64,000 nucleotides of DNA from Nevskia sp035651715 (GCA_035651715.1 DASRFD010000049.1:4583-68582); one strand, 5' to 3'. Positions 51,083-60,714 are shown, counted from the first letter of the stretch. Made by a program: numbers and translations. Notes: a model not told the origin generated them from the letters alone.

Positions 51083-52468
51083 TCAGGCGCGCCGCTCGAA
51101 TATCACGCGCAGGTCCTCCGGGCCCATGGTGAAGCCGTAGCGCTCCCGCACCCGGGCGCCCCCTTCCCAGGGGCGCACGGTGAAGTGGCGGCCGAGCATG
51201 GCGGCCACGGCCCTGATCTCGGCCTGCGCCAGGTTGCGGCCTGGGCACATGCGCTGGCCGGCGCCGAAGGGCATCGGCGGGCTCTGGATGAAGTGCGGCT
51301 GCGCCGGTTCCAGCCAGCGCTCCGGCCTGAAGTCCCCGGCCTGCGCGAACTGCGCCTCGTCCAGCGCGTTGACCCGGTGGGGAATCAGGAAATCGGTGCC
51401 GGCGCGGAAGCGATGGCCGGCGAGCTCCACCTCCTCCAGCGCGGTGCCGCCGGTGATCGGCGCCACCGGCTTGAGCCGCAGCGTTTCGCCGGTCAGCGCG
51501 TCGATCCAGCGGCTCAGAGATTCAGCGTCGCCCTGCGCCGCTTCCTGCCGCAGGCGCTGCTGCGCCTCCGGGTGCAGGGCCAGGAAGTGCAGCATCCAGG
51601 CCAGGGTGTTGGCCGTGGTGTCCTCGCCGGCCAGCAGCGTGGTGATGGTGTTGGCGTAGATCTCGTCGTCGTTGAGGCCCACGCCGTCGTCGTCGCGCGA
51701 AACGATGAAGGCCTCGATCAGGTTGCCCGGCGCCTGGGCGCGGGCCGGGTCCGCGGCAATGCGCGCATGCGCCTCGGCGATGCGCTGGCCGACGAAGTCG
51801 CGCACGGCCTTGAGCTCGCGCACCAGTTTGCGGTCGGCCGGCAGCGGCAGGTACTGCCAGTAGGGAAAGGGCGCGTTCGCCCGCCGCGCCACCATCGGGA
51901 AGATGTGCTCCAGGTGGTGCTGGATCACATCGCCTTCCTGTTCCAGGGTATTGCCGTCGAAGCCGAAGGCGAAGCGCGTCACCACGTCCACGGTGTAGCG
52001 CATCAGGTCCGCCTGCACGTCCACCGGCTGGCCGGCCGAGGCCGACCAGCGGCGCTGCAGCTTCGCCGTGATGGCCTCCATGTCGCGCAGGAACGGCGCG
52101 ATCTGGTGCGCGTTGAGCGCCTTGCTCCACAGCCGCCGCTGCCGCTTCCAGCTCTCGCCCTCGGCGGCAAAGACGCCGCAGACGCCGAGTTCGCGGAACA
52201 CCGGCTCCAGCCGCTTGCTGCGGCTGAACAGGCGCGGCCGCTCGCGCAGGATCTGGCGGATTGCGGCGAGGTCGGTGACGCAGACGATGGTCTTGCGTCC
52301 CAGCTTGACCTTGAACAGCGGGCCGTACTCGCGGGCCCAGGCTTCCAGCTGCTGGTGGATGCGCGGCAGCTCGATGTCGGGCAGGTTGCCGAGCAGCGGC
52401 CAACCCCTGGGGCCCGGCAGGCGCTCGACGTCGGTGAAAGGCAGGGGGGCGGAGCGGGTGTCGTCCAT
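51083..52468 (-). CDS. cytochrome P450
   Basis: 461-aa heme monooxygenase, soluble, bacterial class. Proline-rich start LPGPRGWPLLGN, I-helix oxygen motif AGEDTT at 280-285, K-helix ETLR at 328-331, heme-binding FGAGQRMCPG with Cys408, and FRPERW between. The sequence pattern (RPERWLEP, GxGxRxCPGRNLA) resembles membrane-peripheral, CYP102/CYP4-like long-chain hydroxylases more than CYP153, so a fatty acid, alkane or terpenoid substrate is plausible (inference). No ferredoxin or reductase gene is adjacent. A MITE-like element lies directly upstream of its start (57 bases). Confidence 0.93.
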   Translation of the reverse strand: MDDTRSAPLPFTDVERLPGPRGWPLLGNLPDIELPRIHQQLEAWAREYGPLFKVKLGRKTIVCVTDLAAIRQILRERPRLFSRSKRLEPVFRELGVCGVFAAEGESWKRQRRLWSKALNAHQIAPFLRDMEAITAKLQRRWSASAGQPVDVQADLMRYTVDVVTRFAFGFDGNTLEQEGDVIQHHLEHIFPMVARRANAPFPYWQYLPLPADRKLVRELKAVRDFVGQRIAEAHARIAADPARAQAPGNLIEAFIVSRDDDGVGLNDDEIYANTITTLLAGEDTTANTLAWMLHFLALHPEAQQRLRQEAAQGDAESLSRWIDALTGETLRLKPVAPITGGTALEEVELAGHRFRAGTDFLIPHRVNALDEAQFAQAGDFRPERWLEPAQPHFIQSPPMPFGAGQRMCPGRNLAQAEIRAVAAMLGRHFTVRPWEGGARVRERYGFTMGPEDLRVIFERRA

Positions 52469-52525
52469 AATGGCTCCTCGGCCATGGCGGCCCTTCCTCG
52501 CGGCCGCCTCGATTCGGACATTCTA

Positions 52526-52694
52526 GGGCCTGTTCACGCTATTTTGATCGCTGCGAAGAGGGCCTGTTTTGGCGCAGTACAAGGCGCGACCGAGGCGGTG
52601 TACTGGATGTACACAAGGAGGAGCAACGCGGCAATGCGCCAAACAGACCCCTTCCCGGGGGCAACGCAGCGATCGATATAGCGTGAACAGGCCC
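52526..52694. mobile_element. 169-bp MITE-like element with 29-bp terminal inverted repeats
   Basis: Ends GGGCCTGTTCACGCTAT...GATCGCTGC (52526-52554) and their inverse (52666-52694) match at 27 of 29 bases. A nested inverted pair sits at 52560-52576 and 52635-52650, and GTGTAC/GTACAC at 52598-52614. No ORF inside. It follows CTA; no clear target duplication. A 52-base head-to-head copy occurs at 58109-58160, so this is a dispersed family. Confidence 0.7.
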
Positions 52695-52698
52695 CAGC

Positions 52699-52733
52699 CC
52701 GCACCGGCCGCCGCGGACGGGCGGCCGGTGCGG
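52699..52733 (-). terminator. 14-bp hairpin after CocE-like gene
   Basis: CCGCACCGGCCGCC / GGCGGCCGGTGCGG, perfect, loop of seven. It lies eight bases after the stop of the CocE-like gene (minus strand). No U-tract on either strand, so termination is likely but not certain. Confidence 0.5.
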
Positions 52734-52740
52734 CCAGAGC

Positions 52741-54597
52741 CTAGACTCCCTGGCGCACCACGTCCGCGGCGTCCAGCACCGGCAGCTGCACCGTGCCGGA
52801 GATCGTCGCCGCCGGTACCGCGATGTCGCGCGACCAGGTGATCGGGTATTGCGTGTGGTAGGCGTAGATCAGCAGGCCGAGCTGGTCGCCCTTCTTCAGG
52901 CGGATGCCGATGCCGTTCATGTCGACGGCGTGGTCGCCGAAGCCGCGCAGCGGGGTGAGCTGGGCGTCGACCAGCTTCCAGTCGGAGGAGCCGCTGGCGA
53001 GATAGCCGATGCCGAAGAAGAAGATCGGGTCGCAGCCACCGACGTTGAGCGGGTTGTTGCACGAGGACGGCGACGCGCCGAGCGGATTGGCCATGGTCAC
53101 CGACAGCGTCGGGATGCCGGCCACCAGGCTGTCGTCGGCCGGCGCGGTGTACAGCGGCTGCACCGCCAGCAGGGCCTGGCGGATGTCGCCGCCGAGCAGC
53201 GAGCCGACCACGCCGAGCAGGCTGTTGAGCTGCGGCGTGGTGCTGGCGATGGTGTAGGAGGTGCCGCCATGCTTGACCGCGTGCACCTGGATGGCGTCCT
53301 TGTCCGCCAGGCTGATGCAGAAGTCGCTGCCGGTGGTCAGCACCTTGTCGATGGCGCCGGCGATGCCCTGCAGCTTTTCCTGGAACCAGGCGAAGTCGGC
53401 GTCGGCGACCGTGATACCGCCGCAGGCCTCGGCGCCGCTCGGGCCCTGGAACTCGGGCGGGTTGAGCGCGGCGTAGAACGGGTCCAGCGCGTCCTGCAGG
53501 TTGCTGCCCGGCGGCAGCGGCACGCTGGCCAGCGACACCGGCAGGATGTGGCCGCCCTGGTGGCTGATCAGCCGCACGTCGCCGCCGCGCGCCTTCAGGC
53601 ACTGGTAGTTGGCGTAGCCGTTGTTGAAGTTGAACAGGCTGTCCTGGATGCCCTGCGACAGCAGCACGTCGGCCTGGGGGAAGGGCGTGGGCGCCACCTT
53701 GAAGCTGTCCGGCACGGAGACCGGCAGGGTCCAGGCCTGCGGGCCGGGCGGCAGGCCGTCGCAGAAGTAGGATACGCTGTGGTACTTGAAAAAGTTCTGC
53801 GCGGTGGGAGTGAAGGCGTTGTACAGGGCGGCGTCGGTCAGTGATTCGACGATGGTCGGGTCCTGGCGCAGCGGCGACTGGCCCGAAGCCGTGCGGGTCA
53901 GCAGGCCGGTAAGGGCGGTCGCCGGATCGGCTTCGAACACGCCGGCTTCGCCGCCGGCGACCAGGGCCAGGCCCCAGCCGGACTTGACCACGTTGTTCTC
54001 GTCCAGCGAATACACCAGGTCGTGCGGCGTGATGTCCGGCGCCAGCACGTGCAGGCGGTGCTTGGGATCGGCGCCCATCAGCAGGAACTGGTACATGCCG
54101 CCGTAGGAGCCGCCGTAGCTGCCGACCACCATGCTGCCGTCGCCGTGGCGGCGCAGGCCTTCCAGCCTTTCGGCCCAGTCGAGCACCGCCACCAGGTCCT
54201 GGCCCTCGTAGTCGGGATCCATCACCCGCACCGTGCCGCTGGACTGGCCATTGCCGCGCTCGTCGATGGAGATGACGTAATAGCCGTTGTCCATCAGCTT
54301 CTGGATCATGGCGTTCGGCGCGGTGGCGCGGGTGCCGCCGTAGCCGTGGCTGTTCAGCACCAGCGGGTAGGTCTGGCCGGCCTTGAGGTGGGTCGGCTCG
54401 AACACCTGAAACACCACGGTGTCGCCGATCGGCGAGGTGATGCTCTGCGCGTAGATCTTGCCGTCGCGGTCGGCGGCGACCGGGGTGCCGGCGCCGCCGC
54501 CTCCATTGCCGCTGCCCAGCGGCGCACTGCTGCTGCCGCAGGCCTGCAGCAGGAGAATCGAAAGGAACAGCGGAAACAGCCGCGAATGGCGAAGCAT
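52741..54597 (-). CDS. CocE/NonD-family hydrolase, predicted lipoprotein
   Basis: 618-aa exported alpha/beta hydrolase. Lipobox LLLQAC gives mature Cys20, then a Gly/Ser-rich linker. The catalytic core is canonical: LNSHGYGGTRA near 82, IDERGNGQSSGTVR near 111, nucleophile Ser164 in VVGSYGGSYGG, and a C-terminal jelly-roll (IPTLSVTMANPLG onward) with ITWSRDIAVP at the end. Unlike the first family member it keeps the usual G-x-S-x-G. Extra Cys pairs (YFCDG, YQCLK, EACGG, SSCNNP, GGCDP) suggest periplasmic disulfides. Likely esterase or amidase; substrate unknown. Start follows GGGGAGTTCTC. It is alone on its strand and divergent from a crotonase gene. Confidence 0.88.
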   Translation of the reverse strand: MLRHSRLFPLFLSILLLQACGSSSAPLGSGNGGGGAGTPVAADRDGKIYAQSITSPIGDTVVFQVFEPTHLKAGQTYPLVLNSHGYGGTRATAPNAMIQKLMDNGYYVISIDERGNGQSSGTVRVMDPDYEGQDLVAVLDWAERLEGLRRHGDGSMVVGSYGGSYGGMYQFLLMGADPKHRLHVLAPDITPHDLVYSLDENNVVKSGWGLALVAGGEAGVFEADPATALTGLLTRTASGQSPLRQDPTIVESLTDAALYNAFTPTAQNFFKYHSVSYFCDGLPPGPQAWTLPVSVPDSFKVAPTPFPQADVLLSQGIQDSLFNFNNGYANYQCLKARGGDVRLISHQGGHILPVSLASVPLPPGSNLQDALDPFYAALNPPEFQGPSGAEACGGITVADADFAWFQEKLQGIAGAIDKVLTTGSDFCISLADKDAIQVHAVKHGGTSYTIASTTPQLNSLLGVVGSLLGGDIRQALLAVQPLYTAPADDSLVAGIPTLSVTMANPLGASPSSCNNPLNVGGCDPIFFFGIGYLASGSSDWKLVDAQLTPLRGFGDHAVDMNGIGIRLKKGDQLGLLIYAYHTQYPITWSRDIAVPAATISGTVQLPVLDAADVVRQGV

Positions 54598-54732
54598 TGC
54601 TTGAGAACTCCCCGAGTGGCCGCGGCGCGGCCTTGTTGTATGTGATGGGCCAGCTTCGGCGGCGCGGACGCCACCGGCAATAGGAAATATATACCTTTGG
54701 GCTACACTCGCCGGCGCAACCCCGGAGAAACC

Positions 54733-55605
<873 letters not shown>

Positions 55606-55621
55606 GCGGCGCGGATGACGC

Positions 55622-55658
55622 AAAAAACAGGCGGGTTGCGGCAATGCCGCTTGCCCGC
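55622..55658 (-). terminator. Rho-independent terminator for ltaE
   Basis: Minus-strand stem GCGGG...GCGGC / GCCGC...CCCGC with a small internal loop and loop ATT, followed by CCTGTTTTTTG. It lies seven bases beyond the ltaE stop; the A-run on the plus strand would not end the convergent crotonase gene. Confidence 0.6.
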
Positions 55659-55664
55659 GCCGTA

Positions 55665-56669
55665 TCAGGCGGCGAAGTAGTCGCGCACCGCCCCCGCCAC
55701 CGTTGCCACGTCCCGCTCCGCGATGTCCAGGTGCGTCACCAGGCGGGTGCCGTACAGCGCCTGGATCAGGATGCCGCGCTGCTTCAGGTGCGCCTCCAGC
55801 GGCGCGCAGTGCTCCGGCGGAATGGTCAGGAACACCATGTTGGTGGCCTGGCCGCTGAGCTGCAGCGGCGCGATCTGCGCGAGCAGCTGCGCCAGCCGCG
55901 CGGCGTTGGCGTGGTCCTGCGCCAGCCGTGCCACGTTGTGCTCCAGCGCATACAGGCAGGCGGCGGCGAGCACGCCGGACTGGCGCATGCCGCCGCCCAG
56001 CACCTTGCGCCAGCGATGGGCGCGCTCGAGCAGCGCCTTGCCGCCGACCAGCACCGAGCCGACCGGAGCGCCCAGGCCCTTGGAGAAGCACAGCGAGACG
56101 CTGTCGAAGCCGGCGCAGATTTCGTGCAGCGACCGGCCCGAGGCGACGGCGGCGTTGAAGGCGCGGGCGCCGTCGAGATGGGTGGCGAGGCCGCGGCCAT
56201 GCGCCAGCGCCGTCGCCTCCCGCATGTAGGCGGCGGGCAGCACGCGGCCATGCCAGGTGTTCTCCAGCGTCAGCAGGCGGGTGCGGGCGAAGTGGGCGTC
56301 GGCCGGCTTGATCGCCGCGGCGACCCGCTCCAGCGGCAGGCTGCCGTCGGCTTCCTGCTCGATCGGCTGCGGCTGGATGCTGCCGAGCACCGCGGCGCCG
56401 CCGCCCTCGTGGCGATAGGTGTGGGCCAGCTGGCCGACCAGGTATTCGTCGCCGCGCTCGCAGTGTGCCATCAGCGCGGCGAGGTTGCTCTGCGTGCCGC
56501 TGGGAAAGAACAGGCCGGCTTCCTTGCCGGCGCGCTCGGCCACCACCGCCTGCAGGCGCGCCACGGTGGGATCGTCGCCCCAGACGTCGTCACCGACCTC
56601 GGCCGCGCTCATGGCGGCGAGCATGGCGGGCGAGGGGCGCGTGACGGTGTCGCTGCGCAGGTCGATCAT
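55665..56669 (-). CDS. ltaE: low-specificity L-threonine aldolase
   Basis: 334-aa PLP-dependent aldolase cleaving L-threonine/allo-threonine to glycine and acetaldehyde. N-terminus MIDLRSDTVTRPSPAMLAAM, EVGDDVWGDDPTV, GLFFPSGTQSNLAALMAHC, GGGAAVLGSIQPQPIE, HLDGARAFNAAVASGRS and the PLP-lysine motif SLCFSKGLGAPVGSVLVG near 196-212 are all conserved. The ATG at 56669 gives the universal MIDLRSDT start. Could feed glycine and acetaldehyde pools or supply serine; neighbours give no more hint. A 241-base gap to the next gene holds nothing I recognise. Confidence 0.95.
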   Translation of the reverse strand: MIDLRSDTVTRPSPAMLAAMSAAEVGDDVWGDDPTVARLQAVVAERAGKEAGLFFPSGTQSNLAALMAHCERGDEYLVGQLAHTYRHEGGGAAVLGSIQPQPIEQEADGSLPLERVAAAIKPADAHFARTRLLTLENTWHGRVLPAAYMREATALAHGRGLATHLDGARAFNAAVASGRSLHEICAGFDSVSLCFSKGLGAPVGSVLVGGKALLERAHRWRKVLGGGMRQSGVLAAACLYALEHNVARLAQDHANAARLAQLLAQIAPLQLSGQATNMVFLTIPPEHCAPLEAHLKQRGILIQALYGTRLVTHLDIAERDVATVAGAVRDYFAA

Positions 56670-56910
56670 GGGGCTGCGGAACTCGAAATAGGGGGTCGGC
56701 GCACTGTACGCCAGAACACCGCGTTTGGTTGCCGCGCATCGCGGACCGGTGGCCTGCCGCCAGCCTCGCAGCACCAGGGTCCCTGTCCGGCGCAGCACCT
56801 GGGCCGTTCGTCATCGCGGCGGCACCGCCGGACCGCCGCCGTGTGGCGCCCCGGGAAATCAGGCCGATGCTGGTTCCAGGCACCGCATCGTCGCAGCAAG
56901 GGAGCGCTTC

Positions 56911-57090
56911 ATGAACCCAGGCATCCGCATCCTCGTCGCCCTCGGCTCGGTGACGCTGTTCCTGGGGCTGCGGCTGCTGGCGCTGTTCCGCTTCGACCAC
57001 GCCCTGCTCAGCTGGCTCGCCGGCGGCACCCATGCGGCGCCGGTTCCGTTGCCGGTGCGAACCGACCACCCGGAGCTGCGCCGCCGCTGA
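56911..57090 (+). CDS. small hypothetical membrane protein
   Basis: 59-aa ORF: N-terminal membrane helix (IRILVALGSVTLFLGLRLLALF), then a second short hydrophobic segment and a basic/acidic tail (RTDHPELRRR). AAGGGAG six to twelve bases before the ATG is a convincing ribosome site. No family is recognised; single-pass or hairpin membrane topology is likely. Confidence 0.5.
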   Translation: MNPGIRILVALGSVTLFLGLRLLALFRFDHALLSWLAGGTHAAPVPLPVRTDHPELRRR

Positions 57091-57440
57091 TGTTGCCGCC
57101 GCATTGCGGCCGCCCTTACTCCTGGCAGGAAAGACGGGGACGCCTCCGCCGGAGCCGCCCCGCCGACGGCGTGCCGGCGTAGCCGGGTGTGGCTGACCGG
57201 CAGCGTGCCGCCGGCGACGCTCTCGCCGGTCGTCGTTGTGGGGGACGCGGAGTTGTTGTTATTGTCGCAGCCGGACGGCACGGTGGGGGCCCGCATGACC
57301 GTGCGGCGGCCCGGAAAATGCCGCTGGCAGGAATCGCCGGGATCATGGGAATGCCGGCGTGACCGTCCCTGCAAAACCGCGCGAAGGTGCGGCATTAAAA
57401 AAGTCTTGACGATCGGCCGCGCGGCAAAGGGAGAACCACG
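57091..57440. other. 350-base stretch without a recognised gene
   Basis: Lies between the small membrane ORF and the GST gene. A possible TTGACG -35-like element at 57407-57412 precedes the GST start (GGGAGAACCACG). Open frames on both strands here lack ribosome sites and family similarity. I see no RNA gene or repeat. Confidence 0.5.
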
Positions 57441-58109
57441 ATGATCACCGTCCACCACCTCAACAATTCCCGCTCGCAGCGCGTGCTGTGGCTGCTGGAG
57501 GAGCTGGGCGTGCCGTATCGGATCAAGCACTACCAGCGCGACGCCGCGACCATGCTGGCGCCGCCCGAGCTGAAGGCGGTGCACCCCCTGGGCAAGTCTC
57601 CGGTGATCGACGACGACGGCGTGGTGATCGCCGAATCCGGCAATATCGTCGGCTACCTGGTGGAGCGCTACGGCCAGGGGCGGCTGGCGCCGGCTGCGGG
57701 CACGCCGCAGCGGCTGCGCTACGACTACTGGCTGCACTACGCCGAGGGCTCGGCGATGCTGCCGCTGCTGCTGAAGCTGATCTTCGGCAAGGTCGCCACG
57801 GCGCCGATGCCGTTTTTCGTCAAGCCGATCGCGCGCGGCATCGTCGCCAAGGTCAACCAGCAATTCATCGACCCGCAGCTCAGGCTGCACTTCGACTACA
57901 TCGAGGCCGAGCTGGGCCGCGACGCCTGGTTCGCCGGCGAGGCGTTCAGCGCGGCGGACGTGCAGATGAGCTTCCCGCTGGAGGCGGCCGCGGCGCGCGG
58001 CGCCGGCGCGGTGGGACCGAAGACCCGCGCCTTCCTCGACCGCATCCATGCGCGGCCGGCCTACCGGGCGGCGCTGGAGAAGGGCGGCCAGTACGAGCTG
58101 TTGAGCTAG
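57441..58109 (+). CDS. glutathione S-transferase
   Basis: 222-aa cytoplasmic GST. N-terminal thioredoxin fold: MITVHHLNNSRSQRVLWLLEELG with the catalytic Ser region near 10-13 and PVIDDDGVVIAESGNIVGYL near 52-71 (the ES glutathione-binding pair); C-terminal helical domain with FSAADVQMSFPLEAA near 171-186. Conjugates glutathione to electrophiles. It is monocistronic; the TAG stop is also the first base of the mini MITE copy at 58109. Confidence 0.93.
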   Translation: MITVHHLNNSRSQRVLWLLEELGVPYRIKHYQRDAATMLAPPELKAVHPLGKSPVIDDDGVVIAESGNIVGYLVERYGQGRLAPAAGTPQRLRYDYWLHYAEGSAMLPLLLKLIFGKVATAPMPFFVKPIARGIVAKVNQQFIDPQLRLHFDYIEAELGRDAWFAGEAFSAADVQMSFPLEAAAARGAGAVGPKTRAFLDRIHARPAYRAALEKGGQYELLS

Positions 58110-58160
58110 GGCCTACGCCATATCGATCGCAGCGATCGAAAAAATCGCGCTAACAGGCCC
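58109..58160. mobile_element. 52-bp mini copy of the MITE-like family (two ends fused)
   Basis: GGGCCTACGCCATATCGATCGC (left; equals the element end with GTTC missing and one change) joined at a CGATCGCAGCGATCG palindrome to the inverse end TCGATTTTTT...TAACAGGCCC. It lacks the inner part of the 52526 copy and begins in the GST stop codon. Confidence 0.6.
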
Positions 58161-58173
58161 TCGCGCAATCGCC

Positions 58174-58500
58174 CTAGCTGCGGCACCGCAGGCGCGGCGC
58201 CGGCGCGGCCGCCGGTTCCACGGCGGCGGCAGGGCCGTCTTCTTCCAGGCACAGCAGGTCCCAGCCGCCGCGGTACGGCTGCCAGGTGGCATACCACTGC
58301 GCGTTCGCGGCGGTGCGCACCACCACGTAGGCCTCGTCCATCTGCGCCAGCACGGCGCGGACGCCGGCGGCTTGCGGCAGGTGGCGCAGGCCCTGTTCGG
58401 CGACGATGGCGCCGGGCGGCAGGCGCAGCGAGGGGCGGCGCGGAGCGGAGCTTTCCGCCGGTGTGTCGAAGTGCAGCAGTTGGCGCAGCTTGTTCAGCAT
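58174..58500 (-). CDS. hypothetical protein
   Basis: 108-aa protein of unknown family, no signal peptide. MLNKLRQLLHFDTP at the start, LRLPPGAIVAEQGLRHLPQAAGVRAVLAQMDEAYVVV and WYATWQPYRGGWDLLCLEE in the middle; a small alpha/beta domain with a flexible Ala/Pro tail. ATG 58500 is the first start with sensible spacing. It is close to the opposite-strand GST and separated by the mini MITE. Confidence 0.6.
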   Translation of the reverse strand: MLNKLRQLLHFDTPAESSAPRRPSLRLPPGAIVAEQGLRHLPQAAGVRAVLAQMDEAYVVVRTAANAQWYATWQPYRGGWDLLCLEEDGPAAAVEPAAAPAPRLRCRS

Positions 58501-58650
58501 GATGCGGGTCCAGACCAGCGGCCGTTCGCGGCCCATGCGCTATGAGGCGACAAAAGCCGGGCCCCATCCGGCTTGCCGCGATGAACGGCGGCGGAAACCC
58601 GACCGGCACCCGGTGGCGGCATAATCGGCGTCAACAGCCGGGAGGGTTCC

Positions 58651-59106
58651 ATGCAGGCGGTCGATGCGGAGTTCGAGCAGCGCGTGCGCGACAGCTTCGC
58701 CCGCCAGGGCGCCATGCGCCACCTCGGCGCGGTGCTGGCGGAGATCGCCCCCAGGCGGGTGGCGATCGAACTGCCGTACCGGCCGGAACTGAGCCAGCAG
58801 CACGGCTACTTCCACGCCGGCATGGTCAGCACCGTGGCCGATTCCGCCGGCGGCTATGCCGCCTACACGCTGTTCCCGGCGGACAGTTCGGTGCTGACGG
58901 TGGAGTTCAAGGTCAACCTGATCGCGCCGGCCGACGGCGAGCGGGTGCGCGCGGTCGGCCAGGTGATCCGCAGCGGCCGCACCCTGACCATCTGCGAGCT
59001 GAGGGCCTACGTCCTGAAAGGCGGCCGGGAAACGCAGTGCCTGCACGGCATGGCGACCCTGATGTGCCTGGCCGGTAAAAGCGACGCGCCTCAGTCGCGG
59101 AAATAA
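58651..59106 (+). CDS. PaaI family thioesterase (hotdog fold)
   Basis: 151-aa acyl-CoA thioesterase: LPYRPELSQQHGYFHAGMVSTVADSAGGYAAY near 42-72 carries the HGxxHAG-like active-site region (His51, Gly, Asp65), and VEFKVNLIAPADGERVRAVG near 92-112 completes the hotdog. It removes CoA from short or aromatic acyl-CoAs; the PaaI type often protects against CoA trapping. The start follows GGGAGGG. Its stop overlaps by 16 bases with the stop of the convergent PD-(D/E)XK-like gene. Confidence 0.91.
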   Translation: MQAVDAEFEQRVRDSFARQGAMRHLGAVLAEIAPRRVAIELPYRPELSQQHGYFHAGMVSTVADSAGGYAAYTLFPADSSVLTVEFKVNLIAPADGERVRAVGQVIRSGRTLTICELRAYVLKGGRETQCLHGMATLMCLAGKSDAPQSRK

Positions 59107-59921
59107 CGCGCGCCGAGGTAATCGAGGTAGGCCGGGTCGACGCCGCCGGCCGCGCGCAGGCGGCGGTACAGTTCCTGGTAGCTGAGCCAGCGGAAGTCCA
59201 GTTCGGCGCCGGCGTGCCCGGCGAAATGCCCGAGCTCGCGCCGGTGCTCGCGCGCCGCCGGGCCGCTCCATTCGTAGTAGAGATAGCAGAGGCCGAAGCC
59301 GGCGCGGCACTGCGTGGCCATGCCCAGCGCATGCTTGAGCAGCTGGCTGGCATAGAGGTAGCGGTAGCGGGTCCGGCCCTGCTGGATCTCTTCGGCCAGA
59401 GCCTGGCAGGCGGGCAGGCCGCGATCGGTCCACAGCGCCTGGCCGGGCGGAAAATATTTGTCCTTGAAGCGGATCCTGGCCGGCCGCCGCGGCAGATGCC
59501 ATTCGGTGAACTTGCTTTCGATGCCGACGCAGCGGCCGCCGGCCAGGGTCACGGCCAGGTCGACGTTGGGCGGCGTGCCCTCGGCGCTGATCGGGAAGCG
59601 CACCTCGTAGGCCAGCCGCTCGGCGCGGCCCTCGATGCCGAGCGCGGCGAGCAGCGGCGCGGCGTCGCACGTGGTCCAGTGGTCGAAGACATTGACCACC
59701 AGCGCGGCAGAGGAGAACAGCGCCCGCAGCTTGGCCGGATAGCGCGGAAAATCCTTCAGCTCCGCCGCCTCGCCGGCCTGGAAGGCGGCCAACGTCGCCG
59801 GCTGCATGGGCTGCCGCAGGTTGGCGTCGACGCTTTCCAGGTAGCCGGGCGCGATGATGCGCAGCCCGGCGGCCTGCGCCCACGCCTTCTGCTGCGCCAG
59901 GATGCGCGAACGCGAGGACAC
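59091..59921 (-). CDS. PD-(D/E)XK nuclease-like protein (PGN_0703-type)
   Basis: 276-aa protein. Central NVDLAVTLAGGRCVGIESKF near 155-175 reads as the D...ExK core of a restriction-endonuclease fold, preceded by ALVVNVFDHW and followed by helices with LLKHALGMATQCR and a YYEWSGP segment. This layout resembles proteins annotated as PGN_0703 family putative restriction endonucleases. No methyltransferase gene is nearby, so a classical restriction pair is not shown. GTG 59921 start is chosen because it lies five bases after the ArsR stop and before the domain. Likely co-transcribed with ArsR. Confidence 0.68.
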   Translation of the reverse strand: MSSRSRILAQQKAWAQAAGLRIIAPGYLESVDANLRQPMQPATLAAFQAGEAAELKDFPRYPAKLRALFSSAALVVNVFDHWTTCDAAPLLAALGIEGRAERLAYEVRFPISAEGTPPNVDLAVTLAGGRCVGIESKFTEWHLPRRPARIRFKDKYFPPGQALWTDRGLPACQALAEEIQQGRTRYRYLYASQLLKHALGMATQCRAGFGLCYLYYEWSGPAAREHRRELGHFAGHAGAELDFRWLSYQELYRRLRAAGGVDPAYLDYLGARYFRD

Positions 59922-59926
59922 CGGGG

Positions 59927-60610
59927 CTACAACTCGACGCCGAGCCGGCGCAGCCCGCGCTCGCCCTCGACCGTCGGCAGCAGCACCCGCGCCTGGCGCG
60001 AGCGGATCAGCCAGCGGCGGTCGAGCATGCGCTCGGTCAGCAGGTTGGCGAGCGGGCCGGCGAGATGGTGGCGGCGCTCGGTCCAGTCCAGGCAGGGCTT
60101 GGCCGAGAGCCGGCGCGGATCCTCGTCGGCGCCGAGCAGGGCGTGCTTGCGCAGGGCCGCTAGGCCCTTGGGGTTGAGCGACAGATGCAGCCCGGCGCCA
60201 TGCAGCCAGTCGCGCCGCTGCAGCGTCTCGGCCCAGGCCACGCCGAGCCTTCCGGCGAGGTGTTTGTAGCACAGCCGCGCCCGGGCCAGCGGCGGCATCT
60301 CGCCCCGCGCCGGCGGCCGCGGCAGGTTCGGCAGGTCCATCGCCGCCATCGTCTCCAGGGTTTCGGCCCACTCGTCCGAGGCCAGCCGGTAGTAGCGGTG
60401 GCGGCCCTGCGGCAGGACGCGCAGCGCGCCGCTGTCGATCAGCAGGCGCAGGTGCTCGCTGGCGGTCTGCGGCGTGACGCCGGCCAGCTGCGCCAGCTCG
60501 GTCGCGGGGCGCTGGCGCCCGTCCATCAGGGACAGCAGCATGCGCGCCCGGGCCGGCTCCGACAGCAGGCCGCCGAGCCGCACCAGGATGCCGGCGGCGC
60601 GATCTTCCAT
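59927..60610 (-). CDS. ArsR family transcriptional regulator
   Basis: 227-aa winged-helix regulator: LVRLGGLLSEPARARMLLSLMDG, ELAQLAGVTPQTASEHLRLLIDSGALRVLPQGRHRYYRLAS near 12-75. The longer C-terminal half (helical, with LCYKHLAGRLGVAWAETLQRR and a final winged part) is common in this subgroup and lacks the CxC metal site of classical ArsR, so it likely senses something other than arsenite. Divergent from a flavin reductase gene with a 104-base gap; the next gene downstream is the nuclease-like protein. Confidence 0.88.
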   Translation of the reverse strand: MEDRAAGILVRLGGLLSEPARARMLLSLMDGRQRPATELAQLAGVTPQTASEHLRLLIDSGALRVLPQGRHRYYRLASDEWAETLETMAAMDLPNLPRPPARGEMPPLARARLCYKHLAGRLGVAWAETLQRRDWLHGAGLHLSLNPKGLAALRKHALLGADEDPRRLSAKPCLDWTERRHHLAGPLANLLTERMLDRRWLIRSRQARVLLPTVEGERGLRRLGVEL

Positions 60611-60714
60611 GGCGGCAGTGTAAGGCGCGGCGCCGGCGGACGCTTCGCCCGCGCCCGAAGCGTTCGCCGGCCGGCGGGCGGAACATGGGATCAGGCATCC
60701 ACGCGTCAATCACC

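Noticed and set aside
57100..57297. Minus-strand frame starting MRAPTVPSGCDNNNNS with a Thr run
   Set aside because: Looks like a lipoprotein N-terminus at first, but has no hydrophobic signal before the Cys, no ribosome site, and runs into the opposite small ORF.
57187..57444. Plus-strand 85-codon frame before GST
   Set aside because: No ribosome site or domain; overlaps the GST start and leader; composition like non-coding DNA.
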